A stretch of 64,000 nt of DNA from Io17-Chloro-G2 sp963663135 (GTDB lineage Bacteria > Chloroflexota > Dehalococcoidia > Lucifugimonadales > UBA3495), in the NCBI GenBank assembly GCA_963663135.2, contig CAXXRM010000001.1:246661-310660 (forward strand), written 5' to 3'. The notes under the pieces are model-generated. The model was not told the DNA's origin. It made no database searches and saw nothing but the letters and a program-made list of their open reading frames with translations. Positions 46,214 through 55,059 of the stretch are shown piece by piece (position 1 is the stretch's first letter; the number at the start of each line of letters is the position of its first letter). Both the position numbers and the translations under genes were made by a program.

Positions 46214-46534
46214 TCAGGACTCGGGGACTGCTACCAGTATGTTGTCCCCCTCAATTTTCACGGGAAAAACAGGCAGGTCATCCTCGGCCGGCAACGACAG
46301 GACCTGTCCGGTCTTTATGTTGAATTGGGCGCCGTGCAACGGGCACATGATTTCGTCGCCATCGAGCCACCCGGCGGACATGAACGCCCTGGCGTGAGGG
46401 CAAAGGTCGTCCACGGCGTAAAACTCGCCGTCCACGTTTGCCAGCAAGATCCGGGTTTCTCCGATCCAAACCCGCTTTTTGGTTCCCGGTTCCAACTCAT
46501 GGGTCTGGGCTACCGGCACAAAATTCTGGGGCAT
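46214..46534 (-). CDS. Rieske-type ferredoxin
   Basis: A 106-residue Rieske [2Fe-2S] protein. The cluster ligands are Cys45 and His47 in LCPHARA and Cys64 and His67 in CPLHGAQF. There is no transmembrane start, so it is a soluble ferredoxin of the biphenyl or toluene dioxygenase electron-transfer type or a nitrite reductase small subunit. GGGAGGTGAGCA precedes the ATG. No oxygenase large subunit is adjacent; it could serve enzymes elsewhere. Confidence 0.93.
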   Translation of the reverse strand: MPQNFVPVAQTHELEPGTKKRVWIGETRILLANVDGEFYAVDDLCPHARAFMSAGWLDGDEIMCPLHGAQFNIKTGQVLSLPAEDDLPVFPVKIEGDNILVAVPES

Positions 46535-46578
46535 TGCTCACCTCCCGCCTGACTTGGGAACCCTGGCGGACCTTCATG

Positions 46579-46620
46579 GGACTATAGGCACGAGACTATA
46601 GGCACGGGACCATAGGCCGG
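46579..46620. repeat. Three tandem 14-bp units
   Basis: GGACTATAGGCACG, AGACTATAGGCACG and GGACCATAGGCCGG follow one another. The gap 46535-47007 has no gene that I can support. Confidence 0.85.
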
Positions 46621-47007
46621 CTGCCAAGACCATCCGGCAGCCTCAACGTTATAGCCGCGGCATTGTTCCAGTCAATGCGGCAGTGGCGGCTCCGGCCGAG
46701 AAAAATGGTGACACTACGTCTCCCTTGTAGTAGTATCTGCTCGTTCCCAGGACTAAGTTTACCGATTCCGGTTTTTGCCATTGGCCCAATATGCGTTTGC
46801 CAAAACCGGATGGTCGGGGTATCCCTGAATCCACCGTTCCCAAGGGGCTAAATTCGCTTGCCGCCAGCGGCATTCTCTACCGGCCTTACGTAACGGACCA
46901 AGCGCGGCCCAGCGGTATGGCGGCGTCTCGATAAATGGACTTGGTGGCGTACCGGCTCGGTTAAACCGGCGGGCCCAGCCACGGCGATACAGTCAGGAGG
47001 TAACGTG

Positions 47008-47928
47008 ATGGCCAACCGGTTGGAAGGCAAAGTGGCGGTTGTGACCGGCGGCGGGCGCGGCATTGGGCGAGGGATTGCGCTGCTGCTGGCCCAGGAAGGG
47101 GCCTCGGTGGTGGTTAACGACCTGGGCTGCGAGGTGGATGGCTCCGGGTCTTCCCACACCCCGGCCGACTCCGTGGTCGACGAGATTCAAAGGCGGGGCG
47201 GGGCGGCCACCGCGAGCTACGACAACGTGGTGGAAATGGCCGGCGGAGAGGCGGTGATACAAAAAGCCGCCGACACTTACGGCGGGTTGGACATTCTGGT
47301 CAACAGTGTTGGAATCCGTAAGGACCGGATGGTCTACCAGTTGACACCGGAAGATTGGGACCTGGTGGTCAACAACAACCTGAAAGGGAACTTCACACCC
47401 ACGAGGTTTGCCTGCATTCTGTTCCGGCAACAGCGCAGCGGGCGCATTGTCAACCTGACCGGCGATGCGGGTCTGGGAGCGTTGGGCGTTGCCAACTTTT
47501 CCGCCGCCAGCGAGGGAATCATCGGGTTGACCAGGACTGTGGCCCGGGACATGGGGCGCTACGGCGTCACCTGCAACGCCATTTCTCCGCTGGCGCAGAC
47601 TCGCCTGTTCCCAGGGCTGGTGGAAGAGTACCGGGAGGCCAACGCCGGACTGACCCCTGAGGATGTGGCTGGCATTGGGCCGTCGCCGGCCATCCGTCGC
47701 TGGGAAGGCCCAGGCTCACCCGACGACCCGGAAAACGTTGCCCCGGTCGCAGTGCTCCTATGCACCAACCTGGTCCCCAACATCAACGGTTATGTGGTTG
47801 GTGTCCGGGGAGGCAGCATATACCTCTACTCCAATCCGCAGATAGAACGCAGTATTCACCGCGTGGGGCGGTTCACCATGGATGAAATGGACGTGCTGGT
47901 GCCCAAGGTGATTGCCGCCGGCATGTAG
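47008..47928 (+). CDS. SDR family protein without catalytic residues
   Basis: 306 residues with a good nucleotide-binding half (TGGGRGIGRG, VVVNDLGCEVDGSG) of the MFE-2/17-beta-HSD4 type. The catalytic residues, however, are lost: where the next gene has Ser151, Tyr164 and Lys168, this one has Thr151, Phe164 and Ser168 (ANFSAASEG). The two proteins align at equal positions, so this is a substitution and not an alignment error. AGGAGG lies seven bases before the ATG; a GTG three bases earlier is too near. It is followed 46 bases later by the intact paralogue. It may be a pseudoenzyme or regulatory subunit. Confidence 0.92.
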   Translation: MANRLEGKVAVVTGGGRGIGRGIALLLAQEGASVVVNDLGCEVDGSGSSHTPADSVVDEIQRRGGAATASYDNVVEMAGGEAVIQKAADTYGGLDILVNSVGIRKDRMVYQLTPEDWDLVVNNNLKGNFTPTRFACILFRQQRSGRIVNLTGDAGLGALGVANFSAASEGIIGLTRTVARDMGRYGVTCNAISPLAQTRLFPGLVEEYREANAGLTPEDVAGIGPSPAIRRWEGPGSPDDPENVAPVAVLLCTNLVPNINGYVVGVRGGSIYLYSNPQIERSIHRVGRFTMDEMDVLVPKVIAAGM

Positions 47929-47974
47929 CGGCAACCCGATCAGGTAAGGGCCCGGGATGTGAAAGGAGGCCAAC

Positions 47975-48931
47975 ATGGGAGAAAGGTTAAAGGATAGAGT
48001 TGCCATTGTGACCGGCGCCGGACGCGGCATCGGCCGCGGTGTGGCCCTGCTCCTGGCCGAAGAGGGAGCATCTGTGGTGGTGAACGACCTGGGGGCAAAT
48101 GTGGACGGCACCGACTCCTCGGCCGGACCCGCCGATGAAGTGGTGGCTGAAATCCGAAGCGCCGGCGGCACCGCGGTGGCCAACCACGACTCCGTGGCGA
48201 CTTTCGACGGCGCCGGCGGAATCGTCAACACGGCCATCGCCAACTACGGAAAGGTTGACATACTTTGCCACGTGGCGGGCATCCTCCGGGACCGGATGAT
48301 TTTCAACATGGCAGAGGAGGAATGGGATGCGGTGCTGGCCGTTCACCTGAAAGGTGCGTTCAACACCGTGCGGCAGGTCGTCCCCCACATGATCGACCGA
48401 AATTATGGCCGGATCTGCCTGTTCTCCTCCGGCTCAGGCCTGGGCAACACCGGCCAGGCTAATTATTCGGCGGCCAAGGAGGGCATGGTCGGTTTTGCCC
48501 GATCACTGGCCCGTGAATTGGACTCTTACGGCATCACCGTCAACGCCATTTATCCCGGCGGGGCAACCCGGATGACGGGCACCGTGCCGAACACCGCGCA
48601 GGAGTTGCGGGCCGCACGGAGCGTCATCGGAGGAGGCCAGATGGCCGGCCGGACGCAAGACATGGAACAGGCGGCCAGGGACCCGCTGAACAACGCTCCG
48701 AAGGTGGTGTATCTGTGCACCGAGGCCGGAGGCCAAATCACCGGCCAGGTAATCGGGACCACCGGGTGGCAAATGTCCCTGTATTCGCCCCGCCACGTAA
48801 TTCGCAGCATACACAAAGACGGGCGTTGGACCTTGGACGAACTGGAGCAACTCGTCCCCATATCCCTGGCGTCGGGAATCGTCAATCCAGCACCGGCCCC
48901 CGAACCGGCGGACACCGGCGGGTTGGACTAG
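47975..48931 (+). CDS. SDR family oxidoreductase, MFE-2-like
   Basis: The 318-residue partner of the preceding gene, with TGAGRGIGRG, VVVNDLGANVDGTD, the active-site Ser151 and Tyr164-x3-Lys168 (NYSAAKEG). This class includes 3-hydroxyacyl-CoA dehydrogenases of beta-oxidation. A proline- and alanine-rich tail (NPAPAPEPAD) ends it. AAAGGAGG stands five bases before the ATG. Together with the acyl-CoA dehydrogenases nearby this suggests a beta-oxidation-like route; the substrate is not readable. Confidence 0.94.
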   Translation: MGERLKDRVAIVTGAGRGIGRGVALLLAEEGASVVVNDLGANVDGTDSSAGPADEVVAEIRSAGGTAVANHDSVATFDGAGGIVNTAIANYGKVDILCHVAGILRDRMIFNMAEEEWDAVLAVHLKGAFNTVRQVVPHMIDRNYGRICLFSSGSGLGNTGQANYSAAKEGMVGFARSLARELDSYGITVNAIYPGGATRMTGTVPNTAQELRAARSVIGGGQMAGRTQDMEQAARDPLNNAPKVVYLCTEAGGQITGQVIGTTGWQMSLYSPRHVIRSIHKDGRWTLDELEQLVPISLASGIVNPAPAPEPADTGGLD

Positions 48932-49018
48932 GAGCGGCCAACCAGGCCATACGTATAGTGAAACCAGCCCGAAGGCAGAGCTAAGGCTGATCTGGTTATC
49001 TCCGGAGGTTGAATTAAC

Positions 49019-49417
49019 ATGGCGGACGTTGCTAACGATGCTATCAGGTTGAAGAACATCAACCATATTACCTACAACGTGAAGAACAAGGACCTGGCTC
49101 TTGAGTGGTACCAGGATATTCTTGGATTGAAGCAAATCCCCAAGATGGTCGACAGCGACCATCTTTACTGGTTGCAACTGCCGAGTGGGGCCATGGTCCA
49201 TATTATTGAGAACGCCGATGCCCCCTCTGCGCCGTCTCACCATACTGCCTTCGAGGTGGATGACCTGGATGCCGCCCGGGACGCTGTTATGGCGAAAGGG
49301 GTGGACGTGACCGAGATTCAGACCCGGAATGACGGGCAGCGGGCGTGCTACCTCAATGACCTGGACGGCAACCGCATAGAGCTGTGCACCAAGTCAGGGT
49401 TCGGAGTGCTGGTGTAG
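49019..49417 (+). CDS. VOC family protein
   Basis: A 132-residue vicinal oxygen chelate protein: LKNINHITYNVKNKDLALEW, WLQLPSGAMVHIIE, HHTAFEVDDLDAARD and ACYLNDLDGNRIELC. It resembles the VOC at 20301 (same WLQL and HH layout). GGAGG precedes the ATG at about 10 bases. It sits between the SDR pair and another VOC, suggesting linked catabolic chemistry. The substrate is unknown. Confidence 0.88.
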   Translation: MADVANDAIRLKNINHITYNVKNKDLALEWYQDILGLKQIPKMVDSDHLYWLQLPSGAMVHIIENADAPSAPSHHTAFEVDDLDAARDAVMAKGVDVTEIQTRNDGQRACYLNDLDGNRIELCTKSGFGVLV

Positions 49418-49531
49418 CCGGGGAGGATGAGTTACGGCCGGCTGAGGCAGTTCAGGTTCCAATGGGTTGCGGGGCTTTACAGTTTCGCCATGGGAATCGG
49501 CCGGGCGCCGGGGAATTGACCGCGGTGGAAT

Positions 49532-49566
49532 CAAAAGAGCGGGGGCCGTTGGCCTCCGCTCTTTTG
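49532..49566. terminator. Bidirectional terminator between convergent VOC genes
   Basis: An 11-base stem CAAAAGAGCGG / CCGCTCTTTTG with the inner bases also partly paired; T runs occur on both strands. Confidence 0.85.
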
Positions 49567-49588
49567 CGCTTTCTGGGGATTTCAACGG

Positions 49589-50047
49589 TTAGATCTGGTA
49601 GTGACGCAGCTCCACCACGTTGTCGTCGGGGTCGTAGACGTAGAGGGAGATGCCGTCTCCGTGGGAACCCCATCGTTTCCCAGGGCCGGCTTGAATCCCC
49701 ACGCCCAGCCCCTCAAACTGGGCCTTCAGCGCCTCCATGTCGGTGGGTTCGATGACCATGCAGAAATGGTCCTGATTGCGCGCCCCTTCCCTGCCGATGG
49801 GCGGCTGGTCGTGGGCGAACAGGTCGATGATGGTGTCGTCATTCAGCCTGGCCGACGGGAACCGGACGTCACCCGCCCGCCACTCCTCAACCCGCTCCGG
49901 TGTGAGGCCCAGCAACCGGGTGTAGAAGTCGAGGGACACCTCTACGTCTTTAACCCTGAGGACGATGTGGTCCATTTCGGATATTTTGACCAGCGGTTGG
50001 GTTTGGGTCGAAACTGGCTGCCCCGCGTGCTCTGTCCTGGTTGACAT
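49589..50047 (-). CDS. VOC family protein (lyase/dioxygenase-like)
   Basis: A 152-residue VOC protein with a 20-residue unstructured lead. The domain begins EMDHIVLRVKDVEVSLDFYTRLLGL and ends DGISLYVYDPDDNVVELR. The metal positions His (MDHIVL), His (NQDHFC) and Glu (VVELR) are present, as in fosfomycin-resistance and ring-cleavage-like groups. GAGGAGG stands before the ATG. It is convergent with the previous VOC gene. Confidence 0.9.
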   Translation of the reverse strand: MSTRTEHAGQPVSTQTQPLVKISEMDHIVLRVKDVEVSLDFYTRLLGLTPERVEEWRAGDVRFPSARLNDDTIIDLFAHDQPPIGREGARNQDHFCMVIEPTDMEALKAQFEGLGVGIQAGPGKRWGSHGDGISLYVYDPDDNVVELRHYQI

Positions 50048-50300
50048 CTGATGCCTCCTCTACTCCCTTGGGGGAATGCCGGGGGTGAGTCCTGATAACG
50101 TTGAGATGTCCCAAGTATACAGGATGGAGTCGTCCCGGTGTCCATTCCACAAAGCTCCGGGGCTTCCTACAACGTTTCAGGGCTCGGGGCAACGCTCCGG
50201 GGCTTCGGGCAACCTGCTATACTCCCACCGACGCTCGCCGTGTTTTAGAACACCAGGAAGACGGGATTACAAAGACCAGATTATATGGGAGGGACCGGCT

Positions 50301-51146
50301 ATGACGCAGGGAGCAGCGGTACTGGACCCCCGGGCCGCCGGGGGCAAGCGGTTACAGGGGAAGTTTGCCATTGTGACTGGCTCAGGTCAGGGCCACGGCC
50401 GGGCCACGGTGCGGCGGTTCGTGGAAGAAGGCGCCGCGGTGATGATCGTTGACCGCCACCAACCGGGGGCCGAGCGGGTCAGGGATGAACTGCGGGAATA
50501 CGGCGGTCGAGCCGAGATGTACATCGGGGATATCGGCAACCCCGAGGCGGCCAAGGAGCTGATGGCCACCACCAAGGAACAGTTTGGCCGGATCGACATT
50601 CTGGTGAACAACGTAGGCGGGGCATTCAGACTGCCGGACAGCGGAGAAATGGGCTGGGAGAAGACCCCGGAAGACTTGATCGGCAACATCCAGAACAACC
50701 TGTTCACCTGCCTGTGGTGCTGCTGGGCAGTGGCGCCGATAATGATTGAGCAGCAGGCCGGGGCCATAGTCAACTTTGGCTCCCACGCCGTTCGTGGAAT
50801 GGGGCGGTTAGGCTATGCTGCCGCCAAGGGCGGGGTATGGGCCATTACCACCAGTCTTGCGCTGGAGTTGGCGCCCCACAACGTGCGGATCAACCTGGTT
50901 GTTCCACATGCCAGCACCCGCTCCGAGGGCGACACCCTGGTGACCCGTATCCCCGGGGAGGTGCCAGCTTCCAGCGGCCGGACAAACGTGTCGGTTACCG
51001 GGCCCACGTTGACCCCGATCCCCCTCAACCGGCCTGGTACGCCGGAAGAGATTGCGGCGGCGGTCACGTTCCTGGCCTCCGACGACTCTTCCTTCACCAC
51101 TGCTGAGACCATCTGCGTGGGCGGAGGGGCCTTCTGCCGGCTGTAG
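50301..51146 (+). CDS. SDR family oxidoreductase
   Basis: A classical short-chain dehydrogenase of 281 residues. It has TGSGQGHG (26-33), NNVGG near 103 and the catalytic Tyr172 and Lys176 in GYAAAKGG, with Ser161 in NFGSHA. A leader of about 19 residues precedes the domain. GGGAGG lies eight bases before the ATG at 50301; an open frame reaches back to 50076 without a site. The stretch between this and 50048 has no gene. Confidence 0.92.
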   Translation: MTQGAAVLDPRAAGGKRLQGKFAIVTGSGQGHGRATVRRFVEEGAAVMIVDRHQPGAERVRDELREYGGRAEMYIGDIGNPEAAKELMATTKEQFGRIDILVNNVGGAFRLPDSGEMGWEKTPEDLIGNIQNNLFTCLWCCWAVAPIMIEQQAGAIVNFGSHAVRGMGRLGYAAAKGGVWAITTSLALELAPHNVRINLVVPHASTRSEGDTLVTRIPGEVPASSGRTNVSVTGPTLTPIPLNRPGTPEEIAAAVTFLASDDSSFTTAETICVGGGAFCRL

Positions 51147-51302
51147 CCCGCTGGTTCACGCCGGAGTTTTTACCGAGTTAAGACTGGAGCTTCCACTGGT
51201 CGCGAGTTGGTCTCGGATTGGAGGAAGCTCCTTACTAATGGACCACCGGGACCGACGAACACAAGGCGGGGCAGGCTGTTCCATCTGCCGGCAGGCCGGG
51301 GC

Positions 51303-52121
51303 TTACTCCGGTATATCCCAGTCCAGCCACTCGCAGAGAGCGCGGCCCATAACGAGTTCCTTGTCGCTCTCCGAAAGCCAGGGAAGCTCCTCGGTGAAAA
51401 GGGCCACGCATTCCCGCCAGGAGCAGGGCATGCGGGTGATGTCGGTGCCCCAGAACATCCGCTGGGCGCCGAAGGCGTCATAGACCTGGTGCAAGTAGTC
51501 GTGGATGTTGCTGAAAGGGTAGGATGCGCTGGAGTAGCTGGGAGCTCCGGTAGCCTTGACGGCCACGTTGGGGTATTTGGCCAGCGCCAAGAGGTCACCA
51601 AGGTTGGCGAACGCCGCCTCATCCTTGCCGCCGCCGCCCCGGCCAAAGTGGTCTACTATCAACTTGACACCGGGATGCCGCTCCGCAATGTGGCCAACCA
51701 CCGGTATGAAAGCGCTGGCGGCCAAGGCCACCGGAACACCGGCCTGGGCGGCGGCGGGCCATAGCCATTCCATAGTGCCGTCGCTGGGCCATACCTGTTG
51801 GTGGGGCTGCTGAAAAGTAAAGCGCAGCCCTAACATTCCGGGTTGCTGCTTCCATCCGTCAACCAGGGAGCGGCTCTCCTCCCGGTCCAGGGGGAAATTC
51901 CCCAACACCGACAGGCGGTCGGGGTGCTGCTGCGCGGCCTCGATTGCCAACTTCCCGGCGTTGGGGTCCCATCCCGGAGGATGGATGACCGCGGCGGAAA
52001 TCCCCGATTCGTCCATCTCCCTGAGCAAGTCGGTTGCGGAGTAGTTGGGGATTTGCCGGTGTGCCGGATTGGTAGGGATGCTGTCGGCCCAGATGTGGAG
52101 CTGAGCGTCAACGATTAGCAT
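51303..52121 (-). CDS. Amidohydrolase family protein
   Basis: A 272-residue TIM-barrel metal-dependent hydrolase of the amidohydrolase-2 (decarboxylase/lactonase) kind: IVDAQLHIW at the start (the usual D-x-H-x-W), HPPGWDPNAG near 48, VDHFGRGGGG near 155, and FWGTDITRMP near 224 with the late Asp. The first metal motif reads DAQLHI, with one His where DxHxH-type members have two, so it resembles the lactonase-like subgroup. AAGGAG precedes the ATG. It could open a lactone or remove CO2 from an aromatic acid. Confidence 0.9.
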   Translation of the reverse strand: MLIVDAQLHIWADSIPTNPAHRQIPNYSATDLLREMDESGISAAVIHPPGWDPNAGKLAIEAAQQHPDRLSVLGNFPLDREESRSLVDGWKQQPGMLGLRFTFQQPHQQVWPSDGTMEWLWPAAAQAGVPVALAASAFIPVVGHIAERHPGVKLIVDHFGRGGGGKDEAAFANLGDLLALAKYPNVAVKATGAPSYSSASYPFSNIHDYLHQVYDAFGAQRMFWGTDITRMPCSWRECVALFTEELPWLSESDKELVMGRALCEWLDWDIPE

Positions 52122-52305
52122 TGCGACTCCTTGTCATTAAACTAGCGTTGGTAGGGTGGATTCAACGTCAGGGCCGTGTCCGGCAGGCCGGATCGATTGG
52201 GTTGATTTTGGCAAGGGGCAAACCTGGTATGCAAGTTGGCTCCGTCCGATTATATAGACCTTGCCTAAATTGACAAAGGAAAGGGGCCGATATAGCCTTC
52301 GCGCG

Positions 52306-52311
52306 TATAAT
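52306..52311 (+). promoter_or_regulatory. Possible -10 box of the TPP-enzyme gene
   Basis: A perfect TATAAT lies 66 bases before the TTG start. A TTGACA at 52270-52275 is too far (30 bases), though a weak TATAGC at 52291 would suit it better. Confidence 0.4.
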
Positions 52312-52376
52312 TGACCATTGAATCCGGCTGATTTCGAACTCTACCAAGACTCGGAACTCTGGACGGAGGTACGGCT

Positions 52377-53003
52377 TTGATCGATCAAGACGAGCTTTTT
52401 AAGGTACTGGAACAACACCGGGGCGATGCCGTGGTCTTTGCCGTTTTCCGGGCCGCCAGACATTGGTTGGACGTGTCAAAGAACCCCAAACGGGACATGC
52501 CCATTGGCACCCTGGGATTCCCCTTCGTCATGGGAAAGGCTTCCTCCTTTGCCCTGGGAATATCGTTGGCCCAACCGGACGTGAAATTTTTCCTTCTGGA
52601 CGGGGATGGCAGCGTTTTGATGAACCTGGGGGGGTTGATTACGATCGCCGACAAGGCCCCCAAGAACCTTTACCATTTCGTGATGGAGAATGGCGTCTAC
52701 GCCACCACCGGCGGCCAAGACCTGCCGGGCCGCGGCACAAGCTCGTTGGAGACGATGGGGAAAGCCTCGGGCTACGCGCACACGCACCGGTTCGAAGACC
52801 TGGAATCCTTCTCCAACGGCATTGCCGACGTTCTGGCCGAGGAAGGGCCAGTGCTTATTTGCGTCGACGTGACTCCCGACATCATGCAGCCGGAAGAACA
52901 CGCCGCCCCGCCTCCGGCCCCTCCTGACCCTACAGTACCGCCGGTCAACACCCGCCAGGTAATTCTAAACAATCTCAGGTCGGAGTTCGGGTTGATCAAA
53001 TAG
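52377..53003 (+). CDS. TPP-binding decarboxylase subunit, sulfopyruvate/phosphonopyruvate type
   Basis: A 208-residue thiamin-diphosphate-binding domain. The cofactor signature runs from GDGS at 76-79 to Asn105 in VMENGVY, followed by ATTGGQDLPGRGTSSLE. This is the layout of the beta subunit of sulfopyruvate decarboxylase or the C-terminal half of phosphonopyruvate decarboxylase. The partner alpha (pyrimidine-binding) subunit is not adjacent. The start is TTG with GGAGGT six bases upstream, a strong site. A proline-rich linker near 180 leads to a short helix. The true substrate is unknown. Confidence 0.85.
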   Translation: MIDQDELFKVLEQHRGDAVVFAVFRAARHWLDVSKNPKRDMPIGTLGFPFVMGKASSFALGISLAQPDVKFFLLDGDGSVLMNLGGLITIADKAPKNLYHFVMENGVYATTGGQDLPGRGTSSLETMGKASGYAHTHRFEDLESFSNGIADVLAEEGPVLICVDVTPDIMQPEEHAAPPPAPPDPTVPPVNTRQVILNNLRSEFGLIK

Positions 53004-53156
53004 TGTCTTCGGGGAGCTGCAGGCTCCGATGGGATTACCCCAGAGTTGCTCCGAGAGTTTGGCCAAGGCCCGGTGGACAATTTTTTCATCCATGGTCGTT
53101 CCGGGCCATGGCGCAGGGAAGAATCTGCTGGGCTAGCGGGTAGGCCCGGCAAGACT

Positions 53157-53181
53157 CCCGGCCACGGAAGGAGTGGCCGGG
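53157..53181. other. Stable hairpin without T run
   Basis: A perfect nine-base stem CCCGGCCAC / GTGGCCGGG around GGAAGGA, between the TPP gene and tRNA-Ile. It may be a terminator of the Rho-dependent kind or an RNA structure. Confidence 0.4.
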
Positions 53182-53289
53182 GCGCGGCGGGTCGTAATCC
53201 GGGGAAACCAGAACAAGGCCCTGGAGCCTGTTCCTGGCCGCTTGCTACCCGCGAAACCAATAGCTATAATTCCCCAGGTGCCCCTCCGT

Positions 53290-53366
53290 GGGCCTGTAGC
53301 TCAGGCGGTTAGAGCGCGGTCCTGATAAGACCGAGGTCGATGGTTCGAGTCCATCCAGGCCCACCA
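53290..53366 (+). tRNA. tRNA-Ile (GAU)
   Basis: Acceptor GGGCCTG / CAGGCCC with A and an encoded CCA. The anticodon loop CTGATAA in a CGGTC/GACCG stem gives GAT. The integrase gene begins 56 bases after it, and no second copy of the 3' end was found in the window. Confidence 0.97.
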
Positions 53367-53421
53367 ATTGGGTTTCCCAGATACAAAATGACGGCTTTTT
53401 CTCTAAGGTGCCACCAAATGA

Positions 53422-54476
53422 ATGGTCGTCAAGAAGGTTATTGACCACAGTCTTCGGGAGGCAGGCAGGCAGTTCATCACCAGCCTGAAGGCCTCCAACC
53501 GGTACTCCGAGTCCTACCTTGCCAGCCTGGAGACCACCGTGGCGATGGCTGCCACCTTCGCCGAGGAGCAGGTGTGGCCGGGCGTCCGCGGGCTAACTGT
53601 CTCTCATATGGAAGCCTACCTGGCCTACCTCCAGGGGCGCACCAGGTGGTTCGGCGAGCGGGAATACGCCGAACCCAAAAAGCTGTCCAAAGGCCACATC
53701 AATTGCCAGTATCGCCGCCTCCACCGGTTCTTCAACTGGCTTGTTGAGCGGGAATTCGTCGACGGGAACCCCCTGCATCTGATCAAACCGCCCAGCGTGG
53801 ACGAAAAGACCGTCCCGGTGGTTACCGAGAATCAGATACGGGACCTTCTGACCCTGACCGACCCGGCACTGGCCAGGACTTTGGCCCACCGGTTCCGGCT
53901 GGCCCGCGACCGGGCCCTGCTTTACATGCTCTGGGATACCCCGGGGCGGCTGGCCGAGATCTCCGAACTCCGCCTCGATGACCTGGACCTGGAAAAGGGC
54001 GCGGTCCTTGTTATGGGCAAAGGCCGGAGGGAGCGCTGGATGCCCATCGGGGACGTCGCCGCTTCGGTGCTTTGTGACTATCTCCAGCACAGGGAGTCCT
54101 TGTTTCCCAGGACGGGCGCACTATGGGTGACGGAACACGGGAAGGCCATCATGCCCAACGGAATATTCCAGGTCCTCAAGCGTCTTGGGAAACGGGCCGG
54201 AATACCCGACCTTCACACCCACCGCTTCCGGCACTCCTACGCCATAAACGCCATGAGGGCAGGGATGCCGGAACGGGTTCTCCAGATAGTCGGCGGTTGG
54301 AAAAAATACCTGACACCTATTTCAGGACCCTTGGAGCCGAGGACGCCATTCATTTTCACCGGCAGGTGAGTCCCGGCGACCGTCTTGGTAGAACTCCGAC
54401 GGTGAGAAGGGCGAGGCAGCTAAAGGGCCAGGGATCGCGCCGGGAGCAACGGTTGGCGGGCTCCCCAAGTGGCTGA
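53422..54476 (+). pseudogene. Tyrosine recombinase with -1 frameshift before the catalytic Tyr
   Basis: The zero frame (315 codons, 53422-54369) has an N-terminal SAM-like domain and the catalytic core: Arg176 in TPGRLAEI, Lys200, His267-x-x-Arg270 in HRFRH and Trp293 in GGWKK. It then runs into an A6 tract at 54301-54306 and continues with an unrelated tail. Read one base back, the sequence goes on as I-P-D-T-Y-F-R-T-L-G-A-E-D-A-I, with the T-Y-F-R-T-L catalytic-tyrosine segment, and ends at 54476, giving about 351 residues. Either one A has been lost or ribosome/polymerase slippage makes the active protein. It lies next to tRNA-Ile, its likely target site. Confidence 0.85.
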
Positions 54477-54496
54477 AGCTATGACGTAGGATTTAC

Positions 54497-54710
54497 CTAG
54501 TAGTGTCTGCTGTTTTGGTCTCCGGACCGGAATTGGACTCCGAGACTGTTCGCCCGGAGCCGAGCTATTCCAGGGTGGGCTGGCCCGGTGGATTGGGGTT
54601 GCACCCCGACCATCGCAATTTTCTCAGAAGTGCCGGAGAGTTTGGGACAGCCCGTGTTATCATGAGGCACACAGACCTAGACACAGGTAGGAATCTCAAA
54701 TGACGACCAA
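54497..54710 (+). repeat. 214-bp direct repeat, copy 1
   Basis: Matches 54771-54984 with two differences. The copy ends just after an ATGACGACCAA start region preceded by AGGTAGGAA. After it a short frame reads M-T-T-K-P-K-P-P and stops at 54774, as if a Uma2 gene had been lost. Confidence 0.95.
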
Positions 54711-54770
54711 GCCCAAGCCACCATCAACTGGAGGCGCCTTTACCCTTTTGATTCCAAAGTTGACTGAGTA

Positions 54771-54984
54771 CTAGTAGTGTCTGCTATTTTGGTCTCCAGA
54801 CCGGAATTGGACTCCGAGACTGTTCGCCCGGAGCCGAGCTATTCCAGGGTGGGCTGGCCCGGTGGATTGGGGTTGCACCCCGACCATCGCAATTTTCTCA
54901 GAAGTGCCGGAGAGTTTGGGACAGCCCGTGTTATCATGAGGCACACAGACCTAGACACAGGTAGGAATCTCAAATGACGACCAA
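54771..54984 (+). repeat. 214-bp direct repeat, copy 2
   Basis: Second copy, in the same orientation, ending at the beginning of the Uma2 gene region. The two copies are 274 bases apart from start to start. Confidence 0.95.
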
Positions 54985-55059
54985 TTCAGAATTCAGTCCG
55001 TCATTGACTACGACAGCCTATCCTTTGACCCGGACGAACCGGAGTCGCTGCCCGACGCC

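Noticed and set aside
46649..46873. A 74-codon minus-strand frame
   Set aside because: No site, no motif, and the region has low coding bias.
54503..54977. Two nearly identical 66-codon frames in the 214-bp repeats
   Set aside because: They exist because the repeats are nearly identical. The two differences both change amino acids and there is no ribosome site, so coding is unlikely.
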